54,303 bases of DNA from an uncultured Eubacteriales bacterium (GTDB lineage Bacteria; Bacillota; Clostridia; Oscillospirales; Oscillospiraceae), in assembly GCA_902477055.1 (NCBI GenBank), contig CABSFY010000001.1, positions 1-54,303 of the forward strand. The letters are read 5' to 3'. A model generated the notes under the pieces. It saw nothing but the letters and a program-made list of their open reading frames with translations. It had not been told where the DNA came from and did no database searches. The position numbers and the translations under genes are program-made. This document shows, one piece after another, positions 7,095 to 16,074 of this stretch. The first letter of the stretch is position 1; each line of letters begins with the position of its first letter.

Positions 7095-8255
7095 ATGGGA
7101 ATTTATTTGGACAACGCCAGCACGACCTTCCCGAAGCCCCGCGCGGTCGCCGAGGCGATGAGCGACTATCTTCTGAATGAGGGCTGCAATATCAATCGCG
7201 GCTGCTACGCCGGGGCCTACTGCGTCGAGGAGCAGGTGTATGAAACGCGCCAGCTCCTGTGCGACCTGTTCCACGGACCGGACGCGCGGAACGTTGCGTT
7301 TACGAAAAACGTCACCGAGGCGCTGAATGTGCTGCTCAAGGGCTTTCTGCGGCCGGGCGACCATGTACTCGTTTCCGCGATGGAGCATAATGCGGTCATG
7401 CGCCCGCTGACGCAGCTGGAAAAGCAGGGCGTTCGCTTCTCCCGCATCCCTTGCCATGCCGACGGCACGCTGATTGTCGAGGCGATGGAGGACTTGCTTG
7501 AAGAAAACACCCGCCTTGTCATGATGACCCACGCCAGCAACGTCTGCGGGACGGTCCTGCCGCTGCAAACGGTCGGCGACTTTTGCCGGAAGCACGGACT
7601 GCGCTTTTTCGTTGATTCGGCGCAGACGGCGGGCATCCTGCCGATCGACATGGAGGCACAGCACATCGACGCATTGGCCTTTACGGGCCATAAGGGCCTG
7701 CTTGGGCCGCAGGGCATCGGCGGCTTCCTCCTCTCCCCGGAGCTGGTCGGGGAACTGGAGCCGCTGCTCTCCGGCGGCACGGGCAGCGTCAGCCACACCG
7801 AGGAGGTCCCGGCCTTCATGCCCGACCGCTTCGAGCCCGGAACGCCGAACCTGCCCGGCATTCTTGGCTTGCGTGCAAGCCTCCTTTGGCTGCGGGAAAC
7901 CGGCATGGAGAAGATTTTTGCCCATGAGCAGCGGCTCACGGAGCAGTTTTTGCAGGGGCTTGTGACGCTTCCCAATATACAGATATTCGGCAGGACCGAT
8001 CGAAAGGACCGGACGGGCGTGGTTTCGCTGCGGTTGGAGGGCATTGACCCGGCGCAGCTTGCCTATGCGCTCGACGCGGATTACGGCATCATGACGCGCG
8101 TCGGTCTGCACTGTGCGCCGAATGCCCACCGGACGCTCGGCTCCTTCCCGACGGGGACGGTGCGCTTCTCCTTCGGCTGGTGCAACACGAGCGACGACGT
8201 GGAGCAGGCGCTGAACGCCCTGCGGGAGCTTGGGAGGACGGAGCAATGGAATTGA
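7095..8255 (+). CDS. Class V aminotransferase, cysteine desulfurase/selenocysteine lyase type
   Basis: A 386-residue PLP enzyme of the EF2568-type cysteine-desulfurase family. The start YLDNASTTFPKP is the family signature; the PLP lysine is K200 in FTGHKGLLGP; the probable active-site Cys is C340 in RVGLHCAPNAHRTLG. Such enzymes remove sulfur from cysteine or selenium from selenocysteine as an enzyme-bound persulfide or selenide. Divergence from the YedE-TusA-DUF3343 operon across a shared operator suggests it supplies or mobilises selenium together with that operon. Its last 10 bp overlap the LysR gene. Preference for Se over S cannot be told from sequence. Confidence 0.85.
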   Translation: MGIYLDNASTTFPKPRAVAEAMSDYLLNEGCNINRGCYAGAYCVEEQVYETRQLLCDLFHGPDARNVAFTKNVTEALNVLLKGFLRPGDHVLVSAMEHNAVMRPLTQLEKQGVRFSRIPCHADGTLIVEAMEDLLEENTRLVMMTHASNVCGTVLPLQTVGDFCRKHGLRFFVDSAQTAGILPIDMEAQHIDALAFTGHKGLLGPQGIGGFLLSPELVGELEPLLSGGTGSVSHTEEVPAFMPDRFEPGTPNLPGILGLRASLLWLRETGMEKIFAHEQRLTEQFLQGLVTLPNIQIFGRTDRKDRTGVVSLRLEGIDPAQLAYALDADYGIMTRVGLHCAPNAHRTLGSFPTGTVRFSFGWCNTSDDVEQALNALRELGRTEQWN

Positions 8256-9145
8256 AGCAGCTCCAATCCTTCTGTGCCGTCGTCGAATACCGCAGCTTCA
8301 CCAAGGCGGCGGAGAAGCTCTATATTTCCCAGCCGACCATCAGCACGCACATCCGCCAATTGGAGGAGGAGCTGCAAACGCTCCTGCTCATCCGCACGAC
8401 GAAAAGTCTGAATATCACGCCGCGCGGCATGGAGCTTTACGAGTGCGCCGGGCATATGCTGAGTCTGCAAAACAACCTGAAAAAGCACTGGTCTGAGGAA
8501 AACCGCAGCGTCATCCGCATCGGAGCGTCCACTATCCCGTCAGCTTACGTCTTGCCGGATATCCTGCCTGCGTTCCGCAAGCGCTACCCGAATGCGGAAT
8601 TCAGCATCTATCAGGGCGATAGCCAACGCGTCATTGACGGCCTTTTGACGGGCAATTATGAGGTCGGCCTCGTCGGCTCGCAGACGCAGGAGGAGGGGCT
8701 GGAATTCGTCCCGTTCCTGCGCGACACGATGGTCCTCATCACCCCGGCCACGGAGCGCTACCGCAAATGGCGAGAGGGCTATACCGTCGCAGATATCGTC
8801 CGCGAGCCGCTGCTGTTCCGCCAGCAGGGGAGCGGCAGCAAGAAATGGATCGAGGCGTACATCGAGCAATGCGGCCTGCACGAATCAGAGCTGCGCATTA
8901 TGGCGCGGCTGAACGATCAGGAAACAATCAAGGGCCTTGTTGCGGGTGGCCTCGGCATTTCCATCATTTCCGCGAAGGCTGCGGCGGATTATGAGCGCGA
9001 GGGCAAGCTGCTGACCTTCGCCCTGCCCGATGCGCCGGTCGGCCGGTGGCTCTATCTTGTCTATCGAAAAGACGACTATTTTCGCCCGCAGACGAAGCGG
9101 TTCATCCGCTTTGTCCGGCAATATTACGCGGAGGAAAAAGCATGA
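8246..9145 (+). CDS. LysR-family regulator, probably of selenium metabolism
   Basis: A 299-residue LysR regulator. The N-terminal winged helix-turn-helix is clear (MELKQLQSFCAVVEY, then SFTKAAEKLYISQPTIS), followed by a periplasmic-binding-type effector domain from about residue 90. Clostridia carry a LysR group linked to selenium genes, and its position in this locus matches that group. The ATG at 8246 has GGAGG upstream and overlaps the PLP enzyme gene. The operator candidate is the TTGGA/TCCAA cluster at 6999-7035 in the divergent promoter. The effector is unknown. Confidence 0.88.
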   Translation: MELKQLQSFCAVVEYRSFTKAAEKLYISQPTISTHIRQLEEELQTLLLIRTTKSLNITPRGMELYECAGHMLSLQNNLKKHWSEENRSVIRIGASTIPSAYVLPDILPAFRKRYPNAEFSIYQGDSQRVIDGLLTGNYEVGLVGSQTQEEGLEFVPFLRDTMVLITPATERYRKWREGYTVADIVREPLLFRQQGSGSKKWIEAYIEQCGLHESELRIMARLNDQETIKGLVAGGLGISIISAKAAADYEREGKLLTFALPDAPVGRWLYLVYRKDDYFRPQTKRFIRFVRQYYAEEKA

Positions 9146-9615
9146 AGATTGCAGAATATTATTGCAACGATCCCGCCGCGCCGAAGCCGAACGCCAAGAC
9201 ACGCATCGGCACGAACGTGCTGCTGCAATGGAACGGGCGACTCCTGCTCGAACGCCGCTGGGACTGCGGCCAATGGGGGCTCGTCGGCGGGCGGCTACGC
9301 GACGGCGAACGCTACAGCGCCGGAATTGCGCGGGAGCTCCGGGAGGAAACGGGGATCTCCCTCCCGGAACACGCGTTCCATCAAATTCGCATCTGCGACG
9401 ACGACCGGATCGCTTCCTACCGCGACGGCACGGTCTGGCGCATGATCATCGTCCTGTTCTCCGCCGAGCTGGCGGACGAACCGGCGATCCGATGCAGCCG
9501 CGAATCGACGGAGCTGCGCTTTTTCGCCCCGGACGAGCTGAATTTGGACGATATCGTCATCACCCACCGCGATCTGGTCGCCGCGTGGGTAAAACAAAAC
9601 CGTTCTGATGCGTAA
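9142..9615 (+). CDS. Nudix hydrolase
   Basis: A 157-residue Nudix protein. The Nudix box is intact in GGRLRDGERYSAGIARELREETGIS, with the REL-REETG core that holds the catalytic Mg2+. Nudix enzymes hydrolyse nucleoside-diphosphate derivatives; the substrate is not evident. The ATG at 9142 overlaps the LysR stop by 4 bp (ATGA) and an AGGAAAAAG site precedes it, so it is the third gene of the selenium-linked operon. A strong terminator follows at once. A role in selenium metabolism would be new; ordinary housekeeping is equally possible. Confidence 0.88.
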   Translation: MKIAEYYCNDPAAPKPNAKTRIGTNVLLQWNGRLLLERRWDCGQWGLVGGRLRDGERYSAGIARELREETGISLPEHAFHQIRICDDDRIASYRDGTVWRMIIVLFSAELADEPAIRCSRESTELRFFAPDELNLDDIVITHRDLVAAWVKQNRSDA

Positions 9616-9634
9616 AGCATCGGAACGGTTTTTT
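9597..9634 (+). terminator. Terminator after the Nudix gene
   Basis: AACCGTTCTGATGC pairs with GCATCGGAACGGTT around a 5-nt loop, followed by TTTTTT. The left arm overlaps the end of the Nudix gene. Confidence 0.9.
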
Positions 9635-9699
9635 GCACCATCCGAACGGTGCCGGCATAGGCTGAAACGGGTCGAATCCCCAAGAAGGAGGAAATAACA

Positions 9700-10170
9700 T
9701 TGGAAATGAAATCGCAGCCGATGGTGCGGCAGGAGGAAGCGATGCTGCCGACCGGCATGGGAACGCTGCCGGCGCAGGCACCGCTGGCTAACCCCTTTGT
9801 CCCCTTCCAGCAGAACAACCCGGCAACGTACCCGGCCAAGCAGGGGGTCGTGCGCGGAACGCTGTTTCCGGGGCTGGACCTGCCCTTTCAGGGCATGGTC
9901 AACGAGGGAACGCTCAGCGAAACGCAGCTGCATGAATTACAGGCGCTCGGCTTTGCCATCGTAGAGTTGGGTGAATATCTCGATACCCACCCCGACGATG
10001 CGGACGCGTTCGCGCTGTTTCAGTCGTACGCGAAGCTCTATGCGCAGGGCAAGGAAACCTACGAGCAGCAGTTCGGCAGTCTGACGCAGCGCGGCGCGGC
10101 AGCGGGCGACTGCTATTGCTGGCTGAAGGGGCCGTGGCCGTGGGAGCTTGCGGCGAATGAGGAGGAATAA
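9700..10170 (+). CDS. CotJA-CotJB fusion, spore coat protein
   Basis: A 156-residue protein that joins two spore-coat components normally encoded separately. The N-terminal half has the CotJA-like GTLFPGLDLPFQG segment (about 49-61). The C-terminal half is CotJB: LGFAIVELGEYLDTHPDD (about 83-100) and the terminal WLKGPWPWE. In Bacillus, CotJA, CotJB and CotJC are made in the mother cell under sigma-E and incorporated in the inner coat. I take TTG at 9700 as the start: AGGAGG lies 8 nt before it and 14 nt before the next ATG (9706). The N-terminal ~45 residues are Pro/Gln-rich and low complexity. Confidence 0.85.
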   Translation: MEMKSQPMVRQEEAMLPTGMGTLPAQAPLANPFVPFQQNNPATYPAKQGVVRGTLFPGLDLPFQGMVNEGTLSETQLHELQALGFAIVELGEYLDTHPDDADAFALFQSYAKLYAQGKETYEQQFGSLTQRGAAAGDCYCWLKGPWPWELAANEEE

Positions 10171-10172
10171 CC

Positions 10173-10769
10173 ATGTTTGTGTATGAAAAGAAGCTGCAAT
10201 ACCCCGTAAAAATCCACACCCCGAACCCGCGTCTTGCGTCACTTATCATTACGCAATACGGCGGACCGGACGGAGAACTCGGCGCGTCGCTGCGGTATCT
10301 CTCGCAGCGCTATTCTATGCCCTATCCGGAGCTGCAAGGCATTTTAACTGACATCGGCACGGAGGAGTTGGGGCATCTGGAGATGATCGGGGCGATCGTG
10401 CATCAGCTCACGCGGAAGCTGACCGAGGAGCAGCAGCGGGAGGCGGGCTTTGCACCGTATTTTGTCGATCACACGGCCGGGGTCTATCCGCAATCGGCGG
10501 GCGGTACGCCGTGGTCCGCCGCGACGATGGCTGTCAAGGGCGATCCCATCACGGACCTCGTCGAGGACATGGCGGCCGAGCAGAAGGCGCGGACGACGTA
10601 TGACAACATCCTGCGGCTGTCGGACGATCCGGACGTGAACGACGCGATCAAGTTCCTGCGGGCGCGGGAGGTCGTGCATTTCCAGCGCTTCGGCGAGGCG
10701 CTCGAAAAGCTGCGGGAGCATCTGGACCGGAAGAATGTTTACTATATGAACCCGGCGCTGGACGGTTAA
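10173..10769 (+). CDS. cotJC: CotJC, manganese-catalase-family spore coat protein
   Basis: A 198-residue ferritin-like protein matching CotJC, the coat member of the manganese catalase family. Metal-binding helices are visible: GTEELGHLEMIGAIVHQL (about 67-84) and EDMAAEQKARTTYDNIL (about 130-146), with paired Glu and His. It may remove peroxide or strengthen the coat. It begins 2 bp after the CotJAB stop, so the two are an operon, and a hairpin follows. With the fused CotJAB gene it shows the organism forms endospores. No clear sigma-E promoter could be assigned upstream. Confidence 0.93.
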   Translation: MFVYEKKLQYPVKIHTPNPRLASLIITQYGGPDGELGASLRYLSQRYSMPYPELQGILTDIGTEELGHLEMIGAIVHQLTRKLTEEQQREAGFAPYFVDHTAGVYPQSAGGTPWSAATMAVKGDPITDLVEDMAAEQKARTTYDNILRLSDDPDVNDAIKFLRAREVVHFQRFGEALEKLREHLDRKNVYYMNPALDG

Positions 10770-10779
10770 AACAACAAGG

Positions 10780-10803
10780 CTGCCTCGCAAATGCGGGGCA
10801 GCT
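10780..10803 (+). terminator. Hairpin after the cotJ operon
   Basis: GCTGCC..CGCA and TGCGGGGCAGC pair, followed by TTTCAAAT. It is almost identical to the hairpin at 10978-11004 that serves the facing gene. Confidence 0.6.
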
Positions 10804-10830
10804 TTCAAATGGTCAAAAGAGTTTCAAGTT

Positions 10831-10957
10831 TGTCATTGCGAGGCCGCTTGCGGCCGTGGCAATCTCGCAGAATTGTTTTGATTTACGGACAGTTTTCGGC
10901 GAATTCGGAACTGCCTGCACGAGTTTGCCACGGCCCTTTCCGGGCCTCGCAATGACA
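10831..10957. repeat. MITE-like palindromic repeat, copy B
   Basis: 127 bp bounded by TGTCATTGCGAGG and its inverted copy CCTCGCAATGACA. The interior holds GTGGCAATCTCGCAGAATT and CGAATTCGGAACTGCCTG, shared with copies A and C. It sits between two terminator hairpins of facing genes and has no coding potential. Confidence 0.85.
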
Positions 10958-10977
10958 AAATCGGACTTCTTTGACAA

Positions 10978-11004
10978 CCAAGGCTGCCCCGCAGATGCGG
11001 GGCA
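10978..11004 (-). terminator. Hairpin after the OAH sulfhydrylase gene
   Basis: GGCTGCCCCGCA and TGCGGGGCAGC form a strong stem just downstream of the leftward gene. T-run is weak in the leftward direction. Confidence 0.55.
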
Positions 11005-11014
11005 GCGTTTTGGA

Positions 11015-12298
<1,284 letters not shown>

Positions 12299-12334
12299 AG
12301 GAAAATCCCCGTTCTTTCTGGTGATAGCTGCCGC

Positions 12335-13267
12335 TCAATTGGCGAACAGCGGGGTGGAGAGATAGCGGTCGCCGGTGTCCGGCAGGAGGGCAACAATGGT
12401 CTTACCCTTGTTTTCCGGCCGCTTGGCCAGCTCGATGGCGGCCCAGACCGCCGCGCCGGAGGAAATGCCGACCAGCACGCCCTCCTTCTTGCCGATGCGC
12501 CTGCCGGTGGCGAACGCGTCGTCGTTTTCTACGGGGATGACCTCGTCGTAGACCGCCGTGTCCAGCACGTCGGGGATGAAGCCTGCGCCGATGCCCTGAA
12601 TCTTATGCGCTCCGGCGGTTCCCGTACTCAGCACGGGGGAGGAGGCAGGCTCGACAGCCACAACCTTCACATCAGGATTCCGGCTCTTGAGATATTCGCC
12701 GACACCCGTGATCGTGCCGCCCGTGCCGACACCTGCGACAAAGATATCGACCTTGCCGTCGGTATCCTCCCAGATTTCCGGGCCGGTGGTCGCCCTGTGG
12801 ACGGCGGGGTTGGCGGGGTTGACGAACTGGCCGGGGATAAAGCTGTTCGGAATCTCCTTGGCCAGCTCGTCGGCCTTAGCGATTGCGCCCTTCATGCCCT
12901 TTGCGCCCTCGGTCAGCACCAGCTCCGCGCCGTAGGCTTTCATGATCTGGCGGCGCTCGACGCTCATGGTTTCCGGCATGACGATGATGATGCGATAATC
13001 GCGGGCGGCGGCGACGCTGGCAAGGCCGATGCCGGTATTGCCGGAGGTCGGCTCAATGATGACGGAGCCGGGCTTCAGCAGACCTTTCTGCTCCGCGTCG
13101 TCGATCATGGCCTTGGCGATGCGGTCCTTGACGCTTCCGGCGGGGTTAAAATATTCCAGCTTTGCGAGGACTTTCGCCGCAAGCCGCTCTTCCTTTTCAA
13201 TGTGAACAAGCTCCAGCAGCGGGGTCTTGCCAATGAGCTGATCGGCGGATGTGTAAATGTTTGACAT
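12335..13267 (-). CDS. cysK: Cysteine synthase A
   Basis: A 310-residue O-acetylserine sulfhydrylase. The PLP lysine is K47 in NPAGSVKDRIAKAM; TSGNTGIGLA is the phosphate loop, and GTGGTITGVGEYLK and the GISSGAAV segment near residue 270 are standard. It forms cysteine from O-acetylserine and sulfide in the cytoplasm. AGGAGG precedes the ATG at 13267. A near-perfect promoter (13362-13334) drives it, and an AAACC..GGTTT inverted repeat between promoter and gene, next to the divergent Rrf2 gene, suggests CymR-like sulfur-status repression. cysK and the following sulfhydrylase gene are probably one transcript. Confidence 0.95.
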   Translation of the reverse strand: MSNIYTSADQLIGKTPLLELVHIEKEERLAAKVLAKLEYFNPAGSVKDRIAKAMIDDAEQKGLLKPGSVIIEPTSGNTGIGLASVAAARDYRIIIVMPETMSVERRQIMKAYGAELVLTEGAKGMKGAIAKADELAKEIPNSFIPGQFVNPANPAVHRATTGPEIWEDTDGKVDIFVAGVGTGGTITGVGEYLKSRNPDVKVVAVEPASSPVLSTGTAGAHKIQGIGAGFIPDVLDTAVYDEVIPVENDDAFATGRRIGKKEGVLVGISSGAAVWAAIELAKRPENKGKTIVALLPDTGDRYLSTPLFAN

Positions 13268-13302
13268 GATGACAACCTCCTGATCGAAATTTTACCTTGT
13301 TT

Positions 13303-13326
13303 ATAAACCAACTTGTCTTATAGGTT
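13303..13326. promoter_or_regulatory. Candidate Rrf2 operator upstream of cysK
   Basis: AAACC and GGTTT are arranged as an inverted repeat around ACTTGTCTTATA, just downstream of the cysK promoter. ATAGGTTT recurs in the Rrf2 gene's own promoter (13411-13418), so the same protein could control both. Confidence 0.5.
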
Positions 13327-13333
13327 TGTGTGG

Positions 13334-13362
13334 ATTATAATCCGCGCACGGTCGTTTGTCAA
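13334..13362 (-). promoter_or_regulatory. cysK promoter
   Basis: Read leftward, TTGACA (13362-13357) and TATAAT (13339-13334), both consensus, 17 bp apart. Confidence 0.85.
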
Positions 13363-13382
13363 GCCCCAATGGAAAATTTTTG

Positions 13383-13412
13383 TTGATTTTCCTATTTACC
13401 ATGCTGTATAAT
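13383..13412 (+). promoter_or_regulatory. Promoter of the Rrf2 gene
   Basis: TTGATT (13383-13388) and TATAAT (13407-13412), 18-bp spacer. An ATAGGTTT copy overlaps its 3' edge. Confidence 0.65.
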
Positions 13413-13441
13413 AGGTTTATTCCAAACGAGGTGAAACGACT

Positions 13442-13873
13442 ATGCTGATTTCGACGAAGGGCCGTTACGCGCTGCGCGTAATGATCGATCTTGCGGAGCA
13501 TCCGGCGGAGGGCTTTATCCCATTGAAGGTGATCGCCCAGCGGCAGGAGATCTCGGAAAAATATCTGGAGAGCATCATCAAGCTGCTGGTCAAGGCGAAG
13601 CTCCTGACCGGCGTGCGCGGTAAAGGCGGCGGCTACCGTCTGACGAAAGCCCCGGAGCAGTACACCGTCGGCAGCATCCTGCGCTTGACGGAGGAATCGC
13701 TGGCTCCAGTCGCCTGCATGGAGCCGGAGGCCGATGCTTGCCCCCGCGCGGCCGACTGCCGGACGCTCTCCCTCTGGCGGGGGCTGGACAAGGTCATCAA
13801 CGACTATCTGGACAGCGTGACGCTGGTTGACCTGATGCACAGCGACCCCGACGGGTATGATTACGTGATTTGA
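13442..13873 (+). CDS. Rrf2-family transcriptional regulator (CymR/IscR-like)
   Basis: A 143-residue Rrf2 protein. The winged helix is typical (MLISTKGRYALRVMIDL, then ISEKYLESIIKLLVKAKLL and the wing GKGGGYRLTK). Three cysteines, C92, C100 and C106, sit where IscR holds its [2Fe-2S] cluster, though the first spacing is 7 residues rather than 5. It may therefore sense iron-sulfur status or redox, while its position beside cysK points to a CymR-like role in cysteine metabolism. The two alternatives cannot be separated by sequence alone. GAGGTG precedes the ATG. Confidence 0.88.
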   Translation: MLISTKGRYALRVMIDLAEHPAEGFIPLKVIAQRQEISEKYLESIIKLLVKAKLLTGVRGKGGGYRLTKAPEQYTVGSILRLTEESLAPVACMEPEADACPRAADCRTLSLWRGLDKVINDYLDSVTLVDLMHSDPDGYDYVI

Positions 13874-13934
13874 AAAAATAGCGGTGCGCGTTTTCAGGGC
13901 TTGGCCCATGAAAGCGCGCACCGTTTTATGCTTT

Positions 13935-14849
13935 TTACTCGATGCCTTCGATCAGCACGGTCATCTGTCCGCCGCAGACCATGCCTTCTTCCTCGGCGAC
14001 ATCGTTGCTCATATCGACCGGGACGCACTTGCTTCGCGGTGCTCCGATCAGGTGCCGAGCCTCCGTCAGCACGGCGTGCTCGCTGCACCCGCCGCCGACG
14101 GTGCCGACGGTGTGCAGCATCCGGTCCACGACCATCATTGCACCGGATTTTACCGGCGTGGAGCCGCTGGTTTCCAATACTACCAACAACGCGCGAGGTT
14201 CTTTCGAGCAGCAGAGCGCTTTCAGCACCGCCGGGTCGATGGATTCCTCGACTAGCGTTGTGCTGCCGGAATGACGGGGCGTGTCCTTCCGGCGGCATTG
14301 AATCAGCTCCGCGACGATGGAAATGGCGATCTCCTGCGTTGTCAGCGCGTTGATGGGCAGACCAATGGGCGCGTGGACCTTTTTCAGCAGCGTCCCGCTA
14401 AAGCCTTCGCTTTCCAGCAAATCAAACAGCCCTGCGACTCTGCGCCGCGAGCCGATCATGCCGAGATAGTGCGGAAACGGCCCCGGCAAAATCGCCCGCA
14501 GACAGTCGGCATCGTACCGATGACCCCGCGTAATGAGGACAACGTAGTCACGCTTGTTGATGTGCAGCTCCCGCAGCGTGTTGGGGAAGGCGTCGCAAAT
14601 GACCTCCGTCGCCTCCGGGAAGCGCTCCCGATTGGCAAACGACGGCCGGTCGTCCGCCACCGTTACCGCAAAGCCCAGCTCCGCGCCGTAGCGGCACAGC
14701 GGCTGCGCAATATGCCCGCCGCCCAGCAGGATCAGCCGCTCCTTTGGCCGGAAATTGCGCACATAGGAAACCCCATCGACCTCCCACTGCGCCGCCGCAG
14801 CCTCCCCAGCCATCACAGCCCGATACAACGCCTCATAGTTCTCTGCCAT
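13935..14849 (-). CDS. XdhC/CoxI-family maturation factor with swapped domain order
   Basis: A 304-residue XdhC/CoxI-family protein, involved in inserting or sulfurating molybdenum cofactor in hydroxylases and aldehyde oxidoreductases. Its Rossmann domain (the usual C-terminal part: LILLGGGHIAQPLCRYGAELG, then GMIGSRRRV) comes first, and the XdhC_CoxI domain (LETSGSTPVKSGAMMVV, then GTVGGGCSE) comes last, the reverse of E. coli-type XdhC. The ATG at 14849 is chosen because GGAGG lies 9 nt upstream; the longer start has no ribosome site. No molybdoenzyme gene is nearby, so the client is encoded elsewhere. A related group is annotated as aldehyde oxidoreductase maturation factors. Confidence 0.85.
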   Translation of the reverse strand: MAENYEALYRAVMAGEAAAAQWEVDGVSYVRNFRPKERLILLGGGHIAQPLCRYGAELGFAVTVADDRPSFANRERFPEATEVICDAFPNTLRELHINKRDYVVLITRGHRYDADCLRAILPGPFPHYLGMIGSRRRVAGLFDLLESEGFSGTLLKKVHAPIGLPINALTTQEIAISIVAELIQCRRKDTPRHSGSTTLVEESIDPAVLKALCCSKEPRALLVVLETSGSTPVKSGAMMVVDRMLHTVGTVGGGCSEHAVLTEARHLIGAPRSKCVPVDMSNDVAEEEGMVCGGQMTVLIEGIE

Positions 14850-14960
14850 AGTCAAAGCCTCCGGATACCCACATAAAAACATAGTAAAACCATAGGTTAT
14901 TCAAATACTAACACACCCAAGCGCCGCTGTCAAGCGATTAACGACAGAACTTCCTGAAAG

Positions 14961-15003
14961 CGAAAGGGCCTGCTGTCTGCCTTGTGCGGACAGCGGGCCC
15001 TTT
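14961..15003 (-). terminator. Terminator after ribokinase
   Basis: AAAGGGCC.GCTGTC pairs with GGACAGC.GGCCCTTT around a ~10-nt loop. Confidence 0.75.
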
Positions 15004-15012
15004 TGGATTGAC

Positions 15013-15936
15013 TTATTGTGCGGCGAGGAAGGCATCGATTTCCGGCCTTGTGGGCATTGACGGGCTTGCGCCGGGGCGCTGCACGGAGAGCGCGGCGAGG
15101 GCGTTGGCAAAGACGGCGGCTTCGTGCAGAGATTTGCCCTCGGACAGGGCCGTGAGCAGACCGCCGTTGAAGGCATCGCCCGCGCCGGTGGTATCGACCG
15201 CCTTGACGTGGTACGCGGGGATGATCTCACTGCGGCCGTCCGCGTTGAGATACACGCCGCGGCTGCCGAGCGTGATGAGGACGTTCTGCACGCCCCGGTC
15301 AAAAAGCACTGCGGCGGCGCGGTCGGCGCTTTCCAGATCGGTGACCGCAATGCCGGTCAGCTCCTCTGCTTCAACTTCGTTCGGCGTGACGAGCCATGTA
15401 CCACGCAGAAATTCGTCGGAAACGGGCTGATAGGGGGCGGTATTGAGAATGACCTTCACGCCGCTCTCCTTTGCCAGTGCAGCGACGGCCTCGTTGGCAT
15501 CCTGATTGATCTCAAGCTGGAGCAGCACGTAGGCCGATGTGCGGATGCGCTGTTCGACCTTGGCGATGTCTGCGGGGGTGATCGTTGCGCAGGCACCGGG
15601 GACAATGACGATCTCGTTCTGGCTGGTCTGCTCGTTCACCAGAATGAGGGAGGTGCCGGTCGCAGCCTCGTCGCTGTAGAAAAGGTAGTCCTTTGCCATA
15701 CCAACCGCGTCCATCTCGGCGAGGGCCACGTTGGCGAGGCTGTCGCGGCCGAGCTTTGTGATCATGGTGACCTCGCCGCCGGCCTTATGGGCGGCGATGC
15801 CCTGATTGAAGCCCTTGCCGCCGGCACTCTGATGGAAGCTGCTGCCCTTTACCGTTTCGCCCGGAACGGGCAGGTGCGGCGTGCGGGCGACCAGATCGAC
15901 GGCAAAGCTGCCGAATACCGTTACTTTTTCTTTCAT
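15013..15936 (-). CDS. rbsK: Ribokinase-type PfkB sugar kinase
   Basis: A 307-residue PfkB-family kinase closest to ribokinase. The N-terminal segment GSFAVDLVARTPHLPVPGETV and the SAGGKGFNQGIAAHKAGG glycine motif are those of ribokinase; DTTGAGDAFNGGLL (about 245-258) carries the catalytic Asp. It phosphorylates ribose or a related sugar at O5 for entry into the pentose phosphate pathway. No transporter gene lies nearby, so the source could be nucleoside salvage. GGAGGG precedes the ATG at 15936; a terminator follows the gene. Confidence 0.88.
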   Translation of the reverse strand: MKEKVTVFGSFAVDLVARTPHLPVPGETVKGSSFHQSAGGKGFNQGIAAHKAGGEVTMITKLGRDSLANVALAEMDAVGMAKDYLFYSDEAATGTSLILVNEQTSQNEIVIVPGACATITPADIAKVEQRIRTSAYVLLQLEINQDANEAVAALAKESGVKVILNTAPYQPVSDEFLRGTWLVTPNEVEAEELTGIAVTDLESADRAAAVLFDRGVQNVLITLGSRGVYLNADGRSEIIPAYHVKAVDTTGAGDAFNGGLLTALSEGKSLHEAAVFANALAALSVQRPGASPSMPTRPEIDAFLAAQ

Positions 15937-16020
15937 TTCGTTCCCTCCAAGGCAGGTTTTTCCTTTATGATAAAGCAGTTGCGGCGACTTGTCAATGCCT
16001 TTTCGTTTGCTGCATGAAGC

Positions 16021-16058
16021 AAAAAAGAGCCGCTTCCTGACGAAGCAGCTCCTTTTTT
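16021..16058 (-). terminator. Terminator after the XRE gene
   Basis: AGAGCCGCTTC and GAAGCAGCTC pair around TGAC, with A/T tracts on both sides. Confidence 0.75.
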
Positions 16059-16074
16059 GCTCAAAAACGAGGGA

